Source: Alphaproteobacteria bacterium (lineage in GTDB: Bacteria; Pseudomonadota; Alphaproteobacteria; UBA8366; Aestuariispiraceae). From it: 64,000 nucleotides of DNA. The first letter of the stretch is position 1. Every line of letters begins with the position of its first letter. The stretch covers positions 1-64,000 of the forward strand of contig JANSXE010000017.1 in the NCBI GenBank assembly GCA_024743195.1. Reading direction: 5' to 3'. A program made the translations under genes and the position numbers. Of the stretch, positions 19,124 through 28,433 are shown in pieces. The notes beneath the pieces are model-generated. The model searched no databases. It saw only the letters and a program-made list of their open reading frames with translations, and was not told the DNA's origin.

Positions 19124-19806
19124 TGGAGATCAACGCCGAGTTCGACAGGCGCGCCCTGGTTCACAGCGCCGACGAACCCTGGGTCGCCTCGCCCATGGCG
19201 GGGGTCGAGCGCCGTATGCTGGATCGCATCGGCGCGGAGGTGGCGCGCGCCACCAGCGTCGTGCGCTATGCGCCGGGCAGCGCCTTCAGCCCCCACACCC
19301 ACGGCGGCGGGGAGGAGTTCCTGGTGCTGGACGGCGTGTTCCAGGACGAACATGGCGACTATCCCGCCGGAACCTATGTGCGCAATCCGCCGACCAGCCG
19401 GCATACGCCGGGCTCCGTCCCCGGCTGCGTGATCCTGGTGAAGCTTTGGCAGTTCGATCCGGACGACCGCACGCCTGTCCGGATCGAGACCGCCGGCAAG
19501 CCCGGCGCGCCGGCCGCCGACCGGCCCGGCGCATCGGTCCTGCCGCTGTTCGAGGATGAGCGGGAGAGTGTGCGGATCGAAAGCTGGGCGGCGGGAAGCC
19601 GACAGCGCCTCGACGGCCATGGCGGGCTGGAGCTGTTCGTGCTCGACGGCGCGCTGGAGGAGGCGGGCGCGCGCCTCAAGCCGGGGTCCTGGCTGCGCCT
19701 GCCGCCGTCGGCCCCGCTCGATGCGGCGGCGGGGCCGCAAGGCGCGCGGCTCTGGGTCAAGACCGGCCATCTGCGGGAGCGGCCGAAGCCGCCCGCCGCC
19801 GCGTAA
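19123..19806 (+). CDS. Double-cupin protein, ChrR-like
   Basis: The 227-residue product contains two consecutive cupin folds. The first (about 30-115) keeps the metal-binding set HTHGGGEEF and a later histidine in TSRHTPG, as in the C-terminal cupin of anti-sigma factor ChrR. The second (about 140-220, GHGGLELFVLDGALEE) has lost most ligands. It lacks the N-terminal zinc anti-sigma domain of ChrR, and no ECF sigma gene is adjacent, so anti-sigma function is unlikely; an acetylacetone-cleaving or other small-molecule role is possible but unproven. It is coupled to rarA by TGATG. Confidence 0.75.
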   Translation: MEINAEFDRRALVHSADEPWVASPMAGVERRMLDRIGAEVARATSVVRYAPGSAFSPHTHGGGEEFLVLDGVFQDEHGDYPAGTYVRNPPTSRHTPGSVPGCVILVKLWQFDPDDRTPVRIETAGKPGAPAADRPGASVLPLFEDERESVRIESWAAGSRQRLDGHGGLELFVLDGALEEAGARLKPGSWLRLPPSAPLDAAAGPQGARLWVKTGHLRERPKPPAAA

Positions 19807-19809
19807 CCC

Positions 19810-21333
19810 TCACTCCGCCGCCGGCAGGATCAGCGCCGCTTCCGCCCCGCCTTCCGGGCGGTTCACGACCCGCAGCGCGCCGCCCATCCGCTCCATCAGC
19901 GAGCGGGTGATGGCCAGACCCAGGCCGCTGCCCGTCTGGTTGGCGCGCCGTGGGTCTTCGTGAATGATGAACGGCTCGCCCAGCCGCGCCAGGACATAGC
20001 CCGGCGCCCCAGGCCCTTCGTCGCGCACCGCAAACAGGATTCGCCCTTCGGGCTCCCGCGCCGTCGCAACGGCGATCCGGCTGCCTTCGGGCGCGAACTT
20101 GATCGCGTTGGACAACAGATTCAGCAGGCATTGCTGCAAGGCGCGCCGATCGGCCTGGACGCATTCCGCGCCGACGCCCGCCGTATCGAGAGCCAGTCCC
20201 TTCGCCTGGGCGAGCGGGCGCACCGTATCCAGCGCGGCCTCGATGCAGGCGGCGGCCTCCAGGGCCTCCATCGCCATCGGCGCCGCCCCGCTTTCGATGC
20301 GCGAGAGGTCGAGCACGTCGTTGATCAGGTCTAGAAGGTAGGCGCCGCTCTGATGGATGTCGTCTGCGTAGTCGCGCACCTTTTCCGGGGACAGCGTCCC
20401 GCCGGTCGTGCGCAGCAGATCGGAGAAGCCGAGAATCGCGTTCAGCGGCGTGCGCAGTTCGTGGCTCATATGGGCCAGGAAGTCTGTCTTCGCCTTGTTG
20501 GCCGCCTCCGCGCGGTCGAGCGCCTGCCGGGTGGCGATTTCCGCCTGCTTGCGCGCGGTGATGTCGCGCACCGTGCCTTCGTAATAGAGCGGCCGGCCCT
20601 CCGCATCGCGCACCAGATAGGCGTTTTCGCTGATCCAGATGCGCTCGCGCGTCTTGTGGCGGTAGATCTCGCTCTCGAAGTCCTCGACGCCGCCGTCGCG
20701 CTCCAGGAGGCGCTTGAAATCGTCGCGCCGGGTCGGCTCGACATACCATTCGGTCGCGATGTCCTGCACCGCCTCCAGATGCTCCGCCTCGCTGTCATAG
20801 CCGTTCAGGCGATAGAGCGCCGGATTGGAGCGCAGTTGCTTGCCGTCGAGCGAGGAGCGGTAGATGCCTTCCGTCGCGCGCTCGAAGATGCGCCGATAGC
20901 TCGCCTCGGCCTCCGCCAACCGCGCTTGTGCGGCGACCAGCGCATCCACGTCGGCGATCGAGGCGACATAGCCTGTGATCGCCCCTTGCGCGTCGCGGAT
21001 CGGGGTCGAGTGTTCGCTGACCCAGAAGGTCGAGCCGTCCCGCCGCCGCGCCCGCAACAGGCGGCCCCGCACCCCGCCGCTCTCCGCGACGGCGGCGCGG
21101 ATGCTGCGCTGGTCCTCTGGATCGGCGTAGTAGTCCGCGGAATTGGCGCCGGCCGCGAGCAACGCCTCGGCCGACTCGAACCCGATCATCTGCGCCAGCG
21201 TGCGGTTCACATAGAGGAAACGCCCGTCGAGATCGGTTTCGGACAGACCGACGCCCGCTTCCTCCACCATCTGGCGGAGCGTCGCCTGCGTCAGTCGATG
21301 CGATCGCCCGTTCGGATCCGTGTCGCCCGCCAC
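19810..21333 (-). CDS. PAS-PAS sensor histidine kinase, cytoplasmic
   Basis: From a GTG at 21333 with GAAGAGGGG 6 bases upstream, the product is 507 residues. The frame remains open to 21753, but that stretch overlaps crcB on the other strand and is low-complexity, so I reject it. Two PAS/PAC units (about 10-130 and 140-265; ADYYADPEDQRSI and GTVRDITARKQAE) are followed by HisKA with His291 (FLAHMSHELRTPLNAILGF) and an HATPase domain (LSNAIKFAPEGSRIAV, DEGPGAPG, and QTGSGLGLAITRSLMERMGG). There is no membrane segment and no neighbouring response regulator. It shares architecture with the kinase at 15-16 kb. Confidence 0.88.
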   Translation of the reverse strand: MAGDTDPNGRSHRLTQATLRQMVEEAGVGLSETDLDGRFLYVNRTLAQMIGFESAEALLAAGANSADYYADPEDQRSIRAAVAESGGVRGRLLRARRRDGSTFWVSEHSTPIRDAQGAITGYVASIADVDALVAAQARLAEAEASYRRIFERATEGIYRSSLDGKQLRSNPALYRLNGYDSEAEHLEAVQDIATEWYVEPTRRDDFKRLLERDGGVEDFESEIYRHKTRERIWISENAYLVRDAEGRPLYYEGTVRDITARKQAEIATRQALDRAEAANKAKTDFLAHMSHELRTPLNAILGFSDLLRTTGGTLSPEKVRDYADDIHQSGAYLLDLINDVLDLSRIESGAAPMAMEALEAAACIEAALDTVRPLAQAKGLALDTAGVGAECVQADRRALQQCLLNLLSNAIKFAPEGSRIAVATAREPEGRILFAVRDEGPGAPGYVLARLGEPFIIHEDPRRANQTGSGLGLAITRSLMERMGGALRVVNRPEGGAEAALILPAAE

Positions 21334-21517
21334 GGCCAGCCCCTCTTCGCCCCCCGTCCGCTCCGGCGCCACGGCCGGTATTCGCCGCGCGGACCATCCT
21401 AGGCCATGCGGCGGCCGGACGGTAGATCGATTGCAGGCGGCGCGGCGCGCGCCGGCCGCCGCCCGCCGGACGCGCGCCTTGCATCGGCGCGGCCGGGGGC
21501 CTATAGGCGTCGTCATC

Positions 21518-21910
21518 ATGACGATGCTGATCGCCATTGCGCTAGGCGGCGCGCTGGGCGCGCTGGGCCGGCATTTCCTGGCCGGCTGGGTGATGGGCGC
21601 GGTCGGCGGCGGCTTCCCGTGGGGGATCGTCGCGGTCAATGTGCTGGGCAGTTTCCTGATGGGCGCGCTGATCGAGGTCTTCGCGCGCTGGGGCGCGCCT
21701 TTCGCCGAGGCGCGGGCCTTCCTGGCGGTCGGGTTGCTCGGCGGCTTCACCACCTTTTCGACATTTTCCCTGGATACGGTGTTGCTGATCGAACGCGGTC
21801 AACTCGTGCAGGCGGCCGGCTATGTCGGCGGCTCGGTCGTGCTCGCCGTGGGCGGGCTCTATCTGGGGATGGCGCTCGTGCGCCTGATCGCGGGAGGGGC
21901 GGCGGCGTGA
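21518..21910 (+). CDS. crcB: Fluoride ion channel CrcB/Fluc
   Basis: CrcB/Fluc forms a dual-topology dimeric membrane channel that exports fluoride. The 130-residue product has four hydrophobic segments and the family motifs GGALGALGRHFLAGW at the N terminus, NVLGSFLMG, and GLLGGFTTFSTFSLD, which contains the fluoride-path phenylalanines. The ATG at 21518 is chosen, with a second at 21524. I looked for a fluoride riboswitch upstream and did not see one. The stop overlaps the next gene's GTG by 4 bases. Confidence 0.93.
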   Translation: MTMLIAIALGGALGALGRHFLAGWVMGAVGGGFPWGIVAVNVLGSFLMGALIEVFARWGAPFAEARAFLAVGLLGGFTTFSTFSLDTVLLIERGQLVQAAGYVGGSVVLAVGGLYLGMALVRLIAGGAAA

Positions 21911-22911
21911 GCGGCGGGGTGAAGACCGTGACGGTGAAGCCGGACGAGGCCGATATGCGCGTCGACCGTTGGTTCAAGGCGCGCTTTCCCGACCTGCCCT
22001 TCGCCCGGCTTCAGAAGGCGTTGCGCAAGGGCGAGGTGCGCGTCGACGGCGGCCGGGTGAAGGCCGCCGACCGCCTGAAGCCGGGGCAGAGCGTGCGGGT
22101 CCCGCCCTATCATGCGGGAGAGGCGGCGACGGCCCGGCCCGCGGCGATCGACTCGCAGGCCGCCGATCCGAAGGACGCCGCCTTCGCCCGCGGCCTCGTG
22201 CTGTTCCGCAACGCCGCGATCCTGGCGCTCAACAAGCCGGCGGGTCTCGCCGTGCAGGGCGGCAGCAAGACCGTGCGTCATCTGGACGGCATGCTGGGGC
22301 ACCTGAAGTTCGAGGCGCCGGAGCGCCCGCGGCTCGTCCACCGGCTCGACAAGGACACCAGCGGCGTGCTGTTGCTGGCCCGCGACCGGCAGACCGCGGC
22401 GAAGCTGGGCCGCGCCTTCAAGGACCGGCGCACGCGCAAGATCTATTGGGCGGTCACGGTCGGCGTGCCGGACCCGAAGGCGGGGCGCATCACGCTGCCG
22501 CTCTCCAAGGCCGGGGCCAAGGGCTCGGAGCGGGTCGAGCCCGATCCCGAGGACGGGCAGAGCGCGATCACCGATTATTGCGTTCTGGAGAACGCCGGGA
22601 ACAAGGCGGCGCTGGTGGCGCTCTGGCCGCGCACGGGGCGCACGCATCAACTGCGCGCGCACATGGCGGCGCTCGGGACGCCGATCCTGGGCGACGGCAA
22701 GTACGGCGGCAAGGCGGCCTTCCTGGAGGGGGAGACGGCGGGCCGCGCGCTGCACCTGCACGCGCGCGAGATCGTCATCCCGCCCGGCCTCCCCGACGCC
22801 GGCGCGCGGCTGACGGCGCAGCCGCCGGCGGCGTTCCGCAAGACGCTCGACCTCTTCGAGTTCGATCCGGAACTGTCCGCGGCGGAAGACCCCTTCGCCG
22901 ACGTGACGTGA
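21907..22911 (+). CDS. RluC/RluD-type 23S rRNA pseudouridine synthase
   Basis: The 334-residue product starts at GTG 21907 (GTGA overlap with crcB; GGGAGGGG 7 bases before). An S4 RNA-binding domain (about residues 10-70, MRVDRWFKARFPDLPFARLQ) precedes the catalytic domain, with the active-site aspartate in HRLDKDTSGVLLLARD and the second signature GRTHQLRAHMAALGTPILGD. RluC modifies 23S positions 955/2504/2580 and RluD 1911/1915/1917 in E. coli; sequence alone does not separate the two here, though the short N terminus favours RluC. A HAD phosphatase follows. Confidence 0.92.
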   Translation: MSGGVKTVTVKPDEADMRVDRWFKARFPDLPFARLQKALRKGEVRVDGGRVKAADRLKPGQSVRVPPYHAGEAATARPAAIDSQAADPKDAAFARGLVLFRNAAILALNKPAGLAVQGGSKTVRHLDGMLGHLKFEAPERPRLVHRLDKDTSGVLLLARDRQTAAKLGRAFKDRRTRKIYWAVTVGVPDPKAGRITLPLSKAGAKGSERVEPDPEDGQSAITDYCVLENAGNKAALVALWPRTGRTHQLRAHMAALGTPILGDGKYGGKAAFLEGETAGRALHLHAREIVIPPGLPDAGARLTAQPPAAFRKTLDLFEFDPELSAAEDPFADVT

Positions 22912-22930
22912 GAAAGGGCGGGCGACCCGG

Positions 22931-23617
22931 ATGAGCGACGGACCGCTTCGTCTCGCCGTCTTCGACTGCGACGGCACGCTGGTGGACAGCGGCCACATCA
23001 TCGTGGCGGCCATGCGCGCGGCCTGGGCGGCGGAGGGGCTGGGCGAACCGGACGACGGGCTGATCCGCCGGCAGGTCGGTCTGCCGCTGGTCCAGGCGAT
23101 CGCCAATGTCGCGCTGGAGCACGAGGCGGACATGCACCACCGGCTGGCGGCGCACTACAAGACCGTGTTCACCACGGGACGCCTCGACGGCCTGCATGAC
23201 GAGCCGCTCTATCCCGGTTGCCGCGAGGCGCTTGAGGCGCTGGCGAACGAAAATGTGATCCTGGCCGTCGCCACCGGAAAAGGACGGCGCGGCTTGGCCT
23301 CGACCCTTGAGCGGCATGGCTTGGCTGCATACTTCACGGTGTTGAAGACGGCCGACGACGGGCCGGGCAAACCCAACCCGGACATCCTGGTCGACGCGAT
23401 GGCGGAGGTCGGGGCCGAGCCCTGGAATACGGTCGTGATCGGCGATACCATCTTCGACGTGACCATGGCGGTCCGGGCCCGCGCCAAGGCGGTGGGCGTC
23501 GGGTGGGGATATCATCCGCCGGAAGAGTTGAGCCGCGCCGGCGCGCATGCGCTGGCCGAGCGGTTCGAAGATGTGCCGCGTCTGGCGCGCGGCCTATGGC
23601 GAGAAGGGATACGCTGA
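22931..23617 (+). CDS. HAD-family phosphatase (phosphoglycolate phosphatase-like)
   Basis: The 228-residue product has all four HAD motifs: nucleophile in VFDCDGTLVDS (about residue 12), threonine in VATGKGRRGL, lysine in GKPNPDILVDAM and the acidic pair in VIGDTIFDVTMA. The alpha-helical cap between motifs I and II makes it subclass IA. In alphaproteobacteria such a gene commonly follows an RluC-type synthase. Its substrate cannot be read from sequence; phosphoglycolate or a sugar phosphate is likely. It overlaps the next gene by one base (TGATG). Confidence 0.85.
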   Translation: MSDGPLRLAVFDCDGTLVDSGHIIVAAMRAAWAAEGLGEPDDGLIRRQVGLPLVQAIANVALEHEADMHHRLAAHYKTVFTTGRLDGLHDEPLYPGCREALEALANENVILAVATGKGRRGLASTLERHGLAAYFTVLKTADDGPGKPNPDILVDAMAEVGAEPWNTVVIGDTIFDVTMAVRARAKAVGVGWGYHPPEELSRAGAHALAERFEDVPRLARGLWREGIR

Positions 23618-26600
23618 TGCGCACCGTTTGGAAGGTTCTGCTGGGCGTCCTGGGTCTGGTCGTGGTGGTCGCGGGCGGAGGCCTCGTCTACGTCCTGAAC
23701 ATCGACGCCAACGCCTACAAGGCGGACATCGTCGAGGCGGTGCGCGAGCGGACCGGCCGGGAACTGACGATCGGCGGGCCGATCGAATTGGACATCGGGG
23801 CCGAGACGCGGCTTCGCGTCACCAACGTCGCCTTCGCGAACGCCGACTGGGGCTCGCGCCCGCAGATGGCGACCGTCGGCGAGTTCGAAGCCGTCGTGCG
23901 CCTTATCCCGACCCTGTTCGGCGAGCCGGACGTGACCCGCATCCGCCTGATCGGCGTCGACGTGCTGGTGGAGACCAACGAGGCCGGCGTCGCCAACACG
24001 GCGTTCGCGCCGCCCGGGCATGCCCGCGGCGACGGCGAGGAGCGCCATGAGGGCCCCCGCGAGGTCGAGGCGCCGGAAGGGGGTCAGATCACGATACCCA
24101 TCCTGCGCGACGTGCTGATCGAGGACGTGACCGCGACGCTGCGCAACGCCCAGGCTGGAACGGAGAACGTCTTCCGGCTGGAGCGCCTGGCGCTCGCGGG
24201 CGAGGGGCCGGAGGCGCCGCTGACCCTGGACATGACCGCGGCCTTCGACGAATTGCCGCTGCTGTTGGCCGGGACGCTCGGCGCGCCGGCGGCGATGCTC
24301 GATTCCGGCCGGCCCTGGGACGTCGACGTCGCCGGCAATCTGGCCGGCGTGGACGTGGCCGCGACCGGCGCGATCCTGGATCCGACCACCGGGCGCGGCG
24401 TCGATCTCGCGCTTTCCGCGCTGGGCGAAGAACTGGCGGACGTGGCTCAGAAACTCGGGATCGACGCGCCGGAGGTCGGCCGCTTCGAGGTGCGCGCGGA
24501 GCTTCAGGGCGACACGGACGGCGATCTGGCGGCGGAGAATGTGCTGGTGGACGTGGGCTCGCCGGCCTTCATCCATCTGACCGTGGAGGGGCGGGTCGCC
24601 TCGGCGGTCAAGGCGGCGGGGCTTGATCTCGCCGTCGGCGTCGAGGGGGTGGAGATCGGCAATCTCTCGCCGCTCGCCGACCGGTTCGCCGGCCAGACGG
24701 TCCCGGATCTGGGGCCCTTCAAGATCGGCGCGCGGGTCACCGGCGGGCTGGAGCGCGGCGTCGCGGTGACCGGCCTCGACGCGGCGATGGGCGACGCCGG
24801 ATTGATCCTGCTGTCCGCCAAGGGCGGGATCGCGGATGCGGTCAACGCCTCGGGGCTCGATCTCTCGGTCGCCGCGCGCTCCAACCAGATCGGCGCATTG
24901 AGCGCGATCGCGGAGAGCTACACGGGCCAGGGCGTCCCGGCGCTCGGCCCCCTCGACTTCGGCGCACGGCTTGTGGGCGACCTGCCGATGGCCGGACGCG
25001 CGGGCAAACTCTCGGTGCGGGAGCTGGATTTTGCGCTGGGCGTCGACGATTTAATCCGCGTGACCGCACAGGGCGAAATCGCCGACGCGATGGCGCAGAG
25101 CGGCCTCGCGATCGACGTGACCGCCACGTCGCTGGAGGTTGGGGCGCTCGACGCGGTGTCGCGACAGTTCGCGAACGGGCAGGGGGTTCCCGATCTGGGG
25201 CCGCTCGATCTGCGGGCGCGGGTCGCCGGGTCGATGGCGGACGGGCTGGCGATCCAGGGTCTCGATCTCGATTTCGGCCGGGTGGAGACGTTGAAGCTCA
25301 CCGCCCAGGGCTCGGTCCAGAACGCGCTGCAAGGCGCGGGCGCCGACCTCAGTTTCGCGCTCGTCTCCCCGGACCTGTCGGTGCTTTCCGGCGTCGCGGG
25401 GGCTTCCGTGCCGGCGATCGGGCCGGTCGACGTGACCGGCGCGCTGACGGCGGGCGCGAACGAGCCGGTGACGCTCGAGCCCTTCACCGCGAAGATCGGC
25501 GGAAGCGATCTCTCCGGCTCCGTCGTCGCCGATCTCGGCGGGGCGGTCCCGAAGATCACCGGCCGGTTGAGTTCGCAACGCTTCGACACAGCGGACGTGA
25601 CCGGGGGCGGCCAACCGGGCGGCCAACCGGGCGCCCAAGCGGGCGGCGCGGCCGGCGGCCAATCGGCGGGCGCCGGCGACGCCGCGCCTGCCGACGACGG
25701 TCGGGTCATTCCGGGCGACCCGCTGCCGCTCGACGGACTGAAGGCGGTCGATGCGGACCTGCGCTACACGGCGCAGACGCTGGTCGCCAACGGCTCGGTG
25801 TTCGACAATCTCCAACTCGCTCTGGCGCTGGCCGGCGGGCGGCTGTCGATCGATACGCTGACGGCCGATGTGGGCGCGGGCGCGCTCGACGGAACCGTGG
25901 TGCTGGACGGCTCGGTCGCGCCGGCGCCGTTGACGATTGCGCTGACCGGCGAGGATCTCGACCTCGGCGCGCTCGGCGGCGCGGCGGGGCTCAAGGACAA
26001 GCTGGAAGGGCCGCTCGACCTCTCGATCGACTTGAAGGGACAGGGCGGCAGCCCGCGCGATATCGCAGCCTCGCTCAATGGGGCCTTCAGCGCCGTCATC
26101 GTCGACAGCCGCGTGCGCCGCCAGGCGGTTGAGGACGCGATGGGCCCGGGGCTCGCGCAACTCGGCGATCTGCTCCTCGGCTCCTCCGGCGATTGGGTGG
26201 TGGTCGATTGCGCCGTGGTGGATTACGGCGTCCAGAACGGCGTGATGGACGCGAAGGCCGTCTTTGTGGACACCGCCGTCTCCACCGTGACCGCCGACGG
26301 CCAGATCGATCTGCGCACCGAGGAGATCTCGATGGGCGTCCAGCCCCAGGCCGGGATCTTCAGCGTGCCGCTCCTGGTGACCGGGACTTTGGCCGACCCG
26401 TCGGTCGTGCCGGATCCTGGCAAGACGCTGCTTTCGGTGGGCGGCGCCCTGCTGACGGGCGGGGGCCTGACCGCGGCGCTGGCGATGATGAGCGCGGCGC
26501 TGCCGCCTGACCATCCCTGCATCGGCAGCGCGGAGGCCGCCCAGGAGGAGGCTGCGGCCGCCGAAAGCTCTCCCGTCGAACAGATCGTCGAGGAGCCTGC

Positions 26601-26721
26601 AAGGGCGCTCCAGGGCGTCGAGGACGCGGTGCAGGGCCTGAAGGACGCCGAGAGCCCGCAGGACATCGAGGACGCGGTCAAGGGCGTGACGGACGGTCTG
26701 AAAGGCCTGTTCGGACAGTAG
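23617..26721 (+). CDS. AsmA family protein
   Basis: The 1034-residue product begins with a membrane anchor (residues about 5-27, WKVLLGVLGLVVVVAGGGLVYVL) and then a long beta-rich periplasmic region. The N-terminal AsmA domain (residues 28-130, ELTIGGPIELDIGAETRLRV) and the C-terminal AsmA_2 region (about 760-960, ending VPLLVTGTLADPSVVPDP) are recognisable. A repeated phrase of the type GQxVPxLGPxxxxARVxG recurs at roughly 100-residue spacing in the middle (near 360, 445 and 520). A Gly/Gln/Ala-rich linker built of short repeats lies at about 663-693. AsmA-like proteins are implicated in phospholipid transport to the outer membrane. Confidence 0.85.
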   Translation: MRTVWKVLLGVLGLVVVVAGGGLVYVLNIDANAYKADIVEAVRERTGRELTIGGPIELDIGAETRLRVTNVAFANADWGSRPQMATVGEFEAVVRLIPTLFGEPDVTRIRLIGVDVLVETNEAGVANTAFAPPGHARGDGEERHEGPREVEAPEGGQITIPILRDVLIEDVTATLRNAQAGTENVFRLERLALAGEGPEAPLTLDMTAAFDELPLLLAGTLGAPAAMLDSGRPWDVDVAGNLAGVDVAATGAILDPTTGRGVDLALSALGEELADVAQKLGIDAPEVGRFEVRAELQGDTDGDLAAENVLVDVGSPAFIHLTVEGRVASAVKAAGLDLAVGVEGVEIGNLSPLADRFAGQTVPDLGPFKIGARVTGGLERGVAVTGLDAAMGDAGLILLSAKGGIADAVNASGLDLSVAARSNQIGALSAIAESYTGQGVPALGPLDFGARLVGDLPMAGRAGKLSVRELDFALGVDDLIRVTAQGEIADAMAQSGLAIDVTATSLEVGALDAVSRQFANGQGVPDLGPLDLRARVAGSMADGLAIQGLDLDFGRVETLKLTAQGSVQNALQGAGADLSFALVSPDLSVLSGVAGASVPAIGPVDVTGALTAGANEPVTLEPFTAKIGGSDLSGSVVADLGGAVPKITGRLSSQRFDTADVTGGGQPGGQPGAQAGGAAGGQSAGAGDAAPADDGRVIPGDPLPLDGLKAVDADLRYTAQTLVANGSVFDNLQLALALAGGRLSIDTLTADVGAGALDGTVVLDGSVAPAPLTIALTGEDLDLGALGGAAGLKDKLEGPLDLSIDLKGQGGSPRDIAASLNGAFSAVIVDSRVRRQAVEDAMGPGLAQLGDLLLGSSGDWVVVDCAVVDYGVQNGVMDAKAVFVDTAVSTVTADGQIDLRTEEISMGVQPQAGIFSVPLLVTGTLADPSVVPDPGKTLLSVGGALLTGGGLTAALAMMSAALPPDHPCIGSAEAAQEEAAAAESSPVEQIVEEPARALQGVEDAVQGLKDAESPQDIEDAVKGVTDGLKGLFGQ

Positions 26722-26741
26722 GCGACGGCGCGCCGGCGCGC

Positions 26742-28232
26742 TCAGGCGGCCTCGACCCGATTTCGGCCGGCCGCTTTCGCGCGATAGAGCGACCGGTCGG
26801 CCGCGCTCAACAGACGTTCGATCGCAGGCCCGGTCGGGGCGTCGCCGCCGCCCAAGTCGTCCGCGCTCAGCGCGGCGACGCCGAAGCTGGCCGTCACCGG
26901 CGCGCGGTCCGTTTCGGAGCCCGACAGGTCCTGCAGCAGGTCGCTCGATTCCAAGGCGCGTCTGATCTTCTCCGCCGCGGCGCCCGCCTTGGGCGCGGGG
27001 CAATCCTCCATCAGGATCGCGAACTCCTCCCCGCCCCAGCGGCAGACCGTATCGACGGTGCGCACGGCCTCCCGCGCGACGTCCGCCACGCGTCTGAGTA
27101 CGGCGTCGCCGGCGAGATGCCCATGGCGATCGTTCAACTGCTTGAAGCGGTCGAGGTCGAACAGCACGAGGCTCACCGGCCGCCCGCTGCGCCGGCCCCG
27201 GCGCACCGCCTGATCGAGATGCGCGTCGAAGAGTTGCCGGTTGGCGAGGCCCGTCAGCGGATCGGTCGTCGCCATCTCCTCCAGCCGGCGCTGGTATCGA
27301 TTGACGGCCAGAATCACCGCGATGACGGTCAGGATGATCGCGGTGAGCCCGATCGCCAGATTGGAGGCGAATCCGGTGTCGAGGTCGCGCAGCACGTCCG
27401 CCTCGTCCGCTTCCACGACCAGTTTCCAGTCGAGTTCGGGAATGTACCGGGTGGTCAGCAGGACCGAGCCGTGCGCGCGCTCGATCTCGAACGCGCCGCG
27501 CTCCTGGGCCAGGATCTCCGCGGCGGCGTCGGCCATGCCCTCGATCTCTGCGAGGCGCAGGTTGTACGCCTTCTCCGGATCGGGGTGGATGGTGACCAGC
27601 CCGCTGCGGTTCACGAAATAGACGGTGCGCCGGAACTGGCTGCGATAGCGCTCGACCAGCTTGGCGACGGCGTCCAACTCCAGCCCCACTCCCGTGATCC
27701 CGAGGAAGGCGCCGTCTTCGTCGATCACCCGGTAATTGATGAAGATGGTGAGCCTGTTGTCCTGCGCCTGATTGGGGTCGATGTTGATCTCGTAGGGCTG
27801 CGCCATGCCGCGGGCGCGGAAGTACCAGACGTCCTCGGGGTCGTCTTCCGACACCACCTGGGGCACGCCGCTGAAATGGTAGTAGCGCCGCGTCGCCTCG
27901 GAGATGAAGAAGGCCGTGAAGCTGTCGTAGCGCCGGCGGATCGCATCCAGATAGCGGACGATCGGCGCGGCGCTCGCCTCCCCGTCGCGCACCCAGTCGT
28001 GCAGGAAGGTGTCATTCGCCATCAGGGAGGCGACGAAGACCGGTCGGACCAGATCGATCTGGATCTCCGAATAGATGTTGTCGCCGGTCAGCGGCAGTTC
28101 GGTCTGCAGCACGGAGTCCCGCTTCGCGTCGCGCGAGACCTTGAAGCTCACGAGATTGGTTGCGACGAACCCGGCGACAAGAACGAAGGTCACCAGCAGG
28201 ATCAGGCGGCTGCGGAGGGAGGCCAGGGCCAT
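26742..28232 (-). CDS. Cache-domain membrane diguanylate cyclase
   Basis: The 496-residue product makes c-di-GMP from two GTP in response to an external signal. A first membrane helix (about 8-28) and a second (about 295-320) flank a periplasmic double-Cache region (for example YEINIDPNQAQDNRLTIFIN and TVYFVNRSGLVTIHPDPEKA). The GGDEF domain follows, with active-site GGEEF at 400-404 and an inhibitory-site RTVD at 391-394, exactly five residues upstream, so product feedback is expected. The start MALASLRSRLILL is chosen at 28232; the longer frame overlaps the divergent region. No EAL domain is present. Confidence 0.93.
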   Translation of the reverse strand: MALASLRSRLILLVTFVLVAGFVATNLVSFKVSRDAKRDSVLQTELPLTGDNIYSEIQIDLVRPVFVASLMANDTFLHDWVRDGEASAAPIVRYLDAIRRRYDSFTAFFISEATRRYYHFSGVPQVVSEDDPEDVWYFRARGMAQPYEINIDPNQAQDNRLTIFINYRVIDEDGAFLGITGVGLELDAVAKLVERYRSQFRRTVYFVNRSGLVTIHPDPEKAYNLRLAEIEGMADAAAEILAQERGAFEIERAHGSVLLTTRYIPELDWKLVVEADEADVLRDLDTGFASNLAIGLTAIILTVIAVILAVNRYQRRLEEMATTDPLTGLANRQLFDAHLDQAVRRGRRSGRPVSLVLFDLDRFKQLNDRHGHLAGDAVLRRVADVAREAVRTVDTVCRWGGEEFAILMEDCPAPKAGAAAEKIRRALESSDLLQDLSGSETDRAPVTASFGVAALSADDLGGGDAPTGPAIERLLSAADRSLYRAKAAGRNRVEAA

Positions 28233-28433
28233 GCGGAATACGGTGCGTTGGAGGAGGGGGGGCGGCGGCGCGCAGTATAGACGGCTTGGCGAAGATTGCA
28301 CGGCCAACCGGATCCGACTTCCACGCGCATGACGCGCCGCTTGATCCCTCGGCGCGCTTGTGGTCAGAGACGCGCGACGCGGCCCGCCCCTCCCTCCGGG
28401 CGCCAAGCCGCTGGAACGAGGCCGAACGCCGTC

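Noticed and set aside
19123-19806. ChrR anti-sigma factor
   Set aside because: The zinc-binding anti-sigma domain is missing and no ECF sigma gene is adjacent; only cupin domains remain.
21400-21517. Possible fluoride riboswitch before crcB
   Set aside because: I looked for the conserved crcB-motif segments and found no convincing match or pseudoknot.
25051-27003. 650-codon open frame on the minus strand under the AsmA gene
   Set aside because: It is antisense to a gene with clear domains; its translation is Arg/Gly/Ala-rich without family motifs. High GC makes such shadows common; the same holds for 57371-59806 and 60257-62881 on the minus strand.
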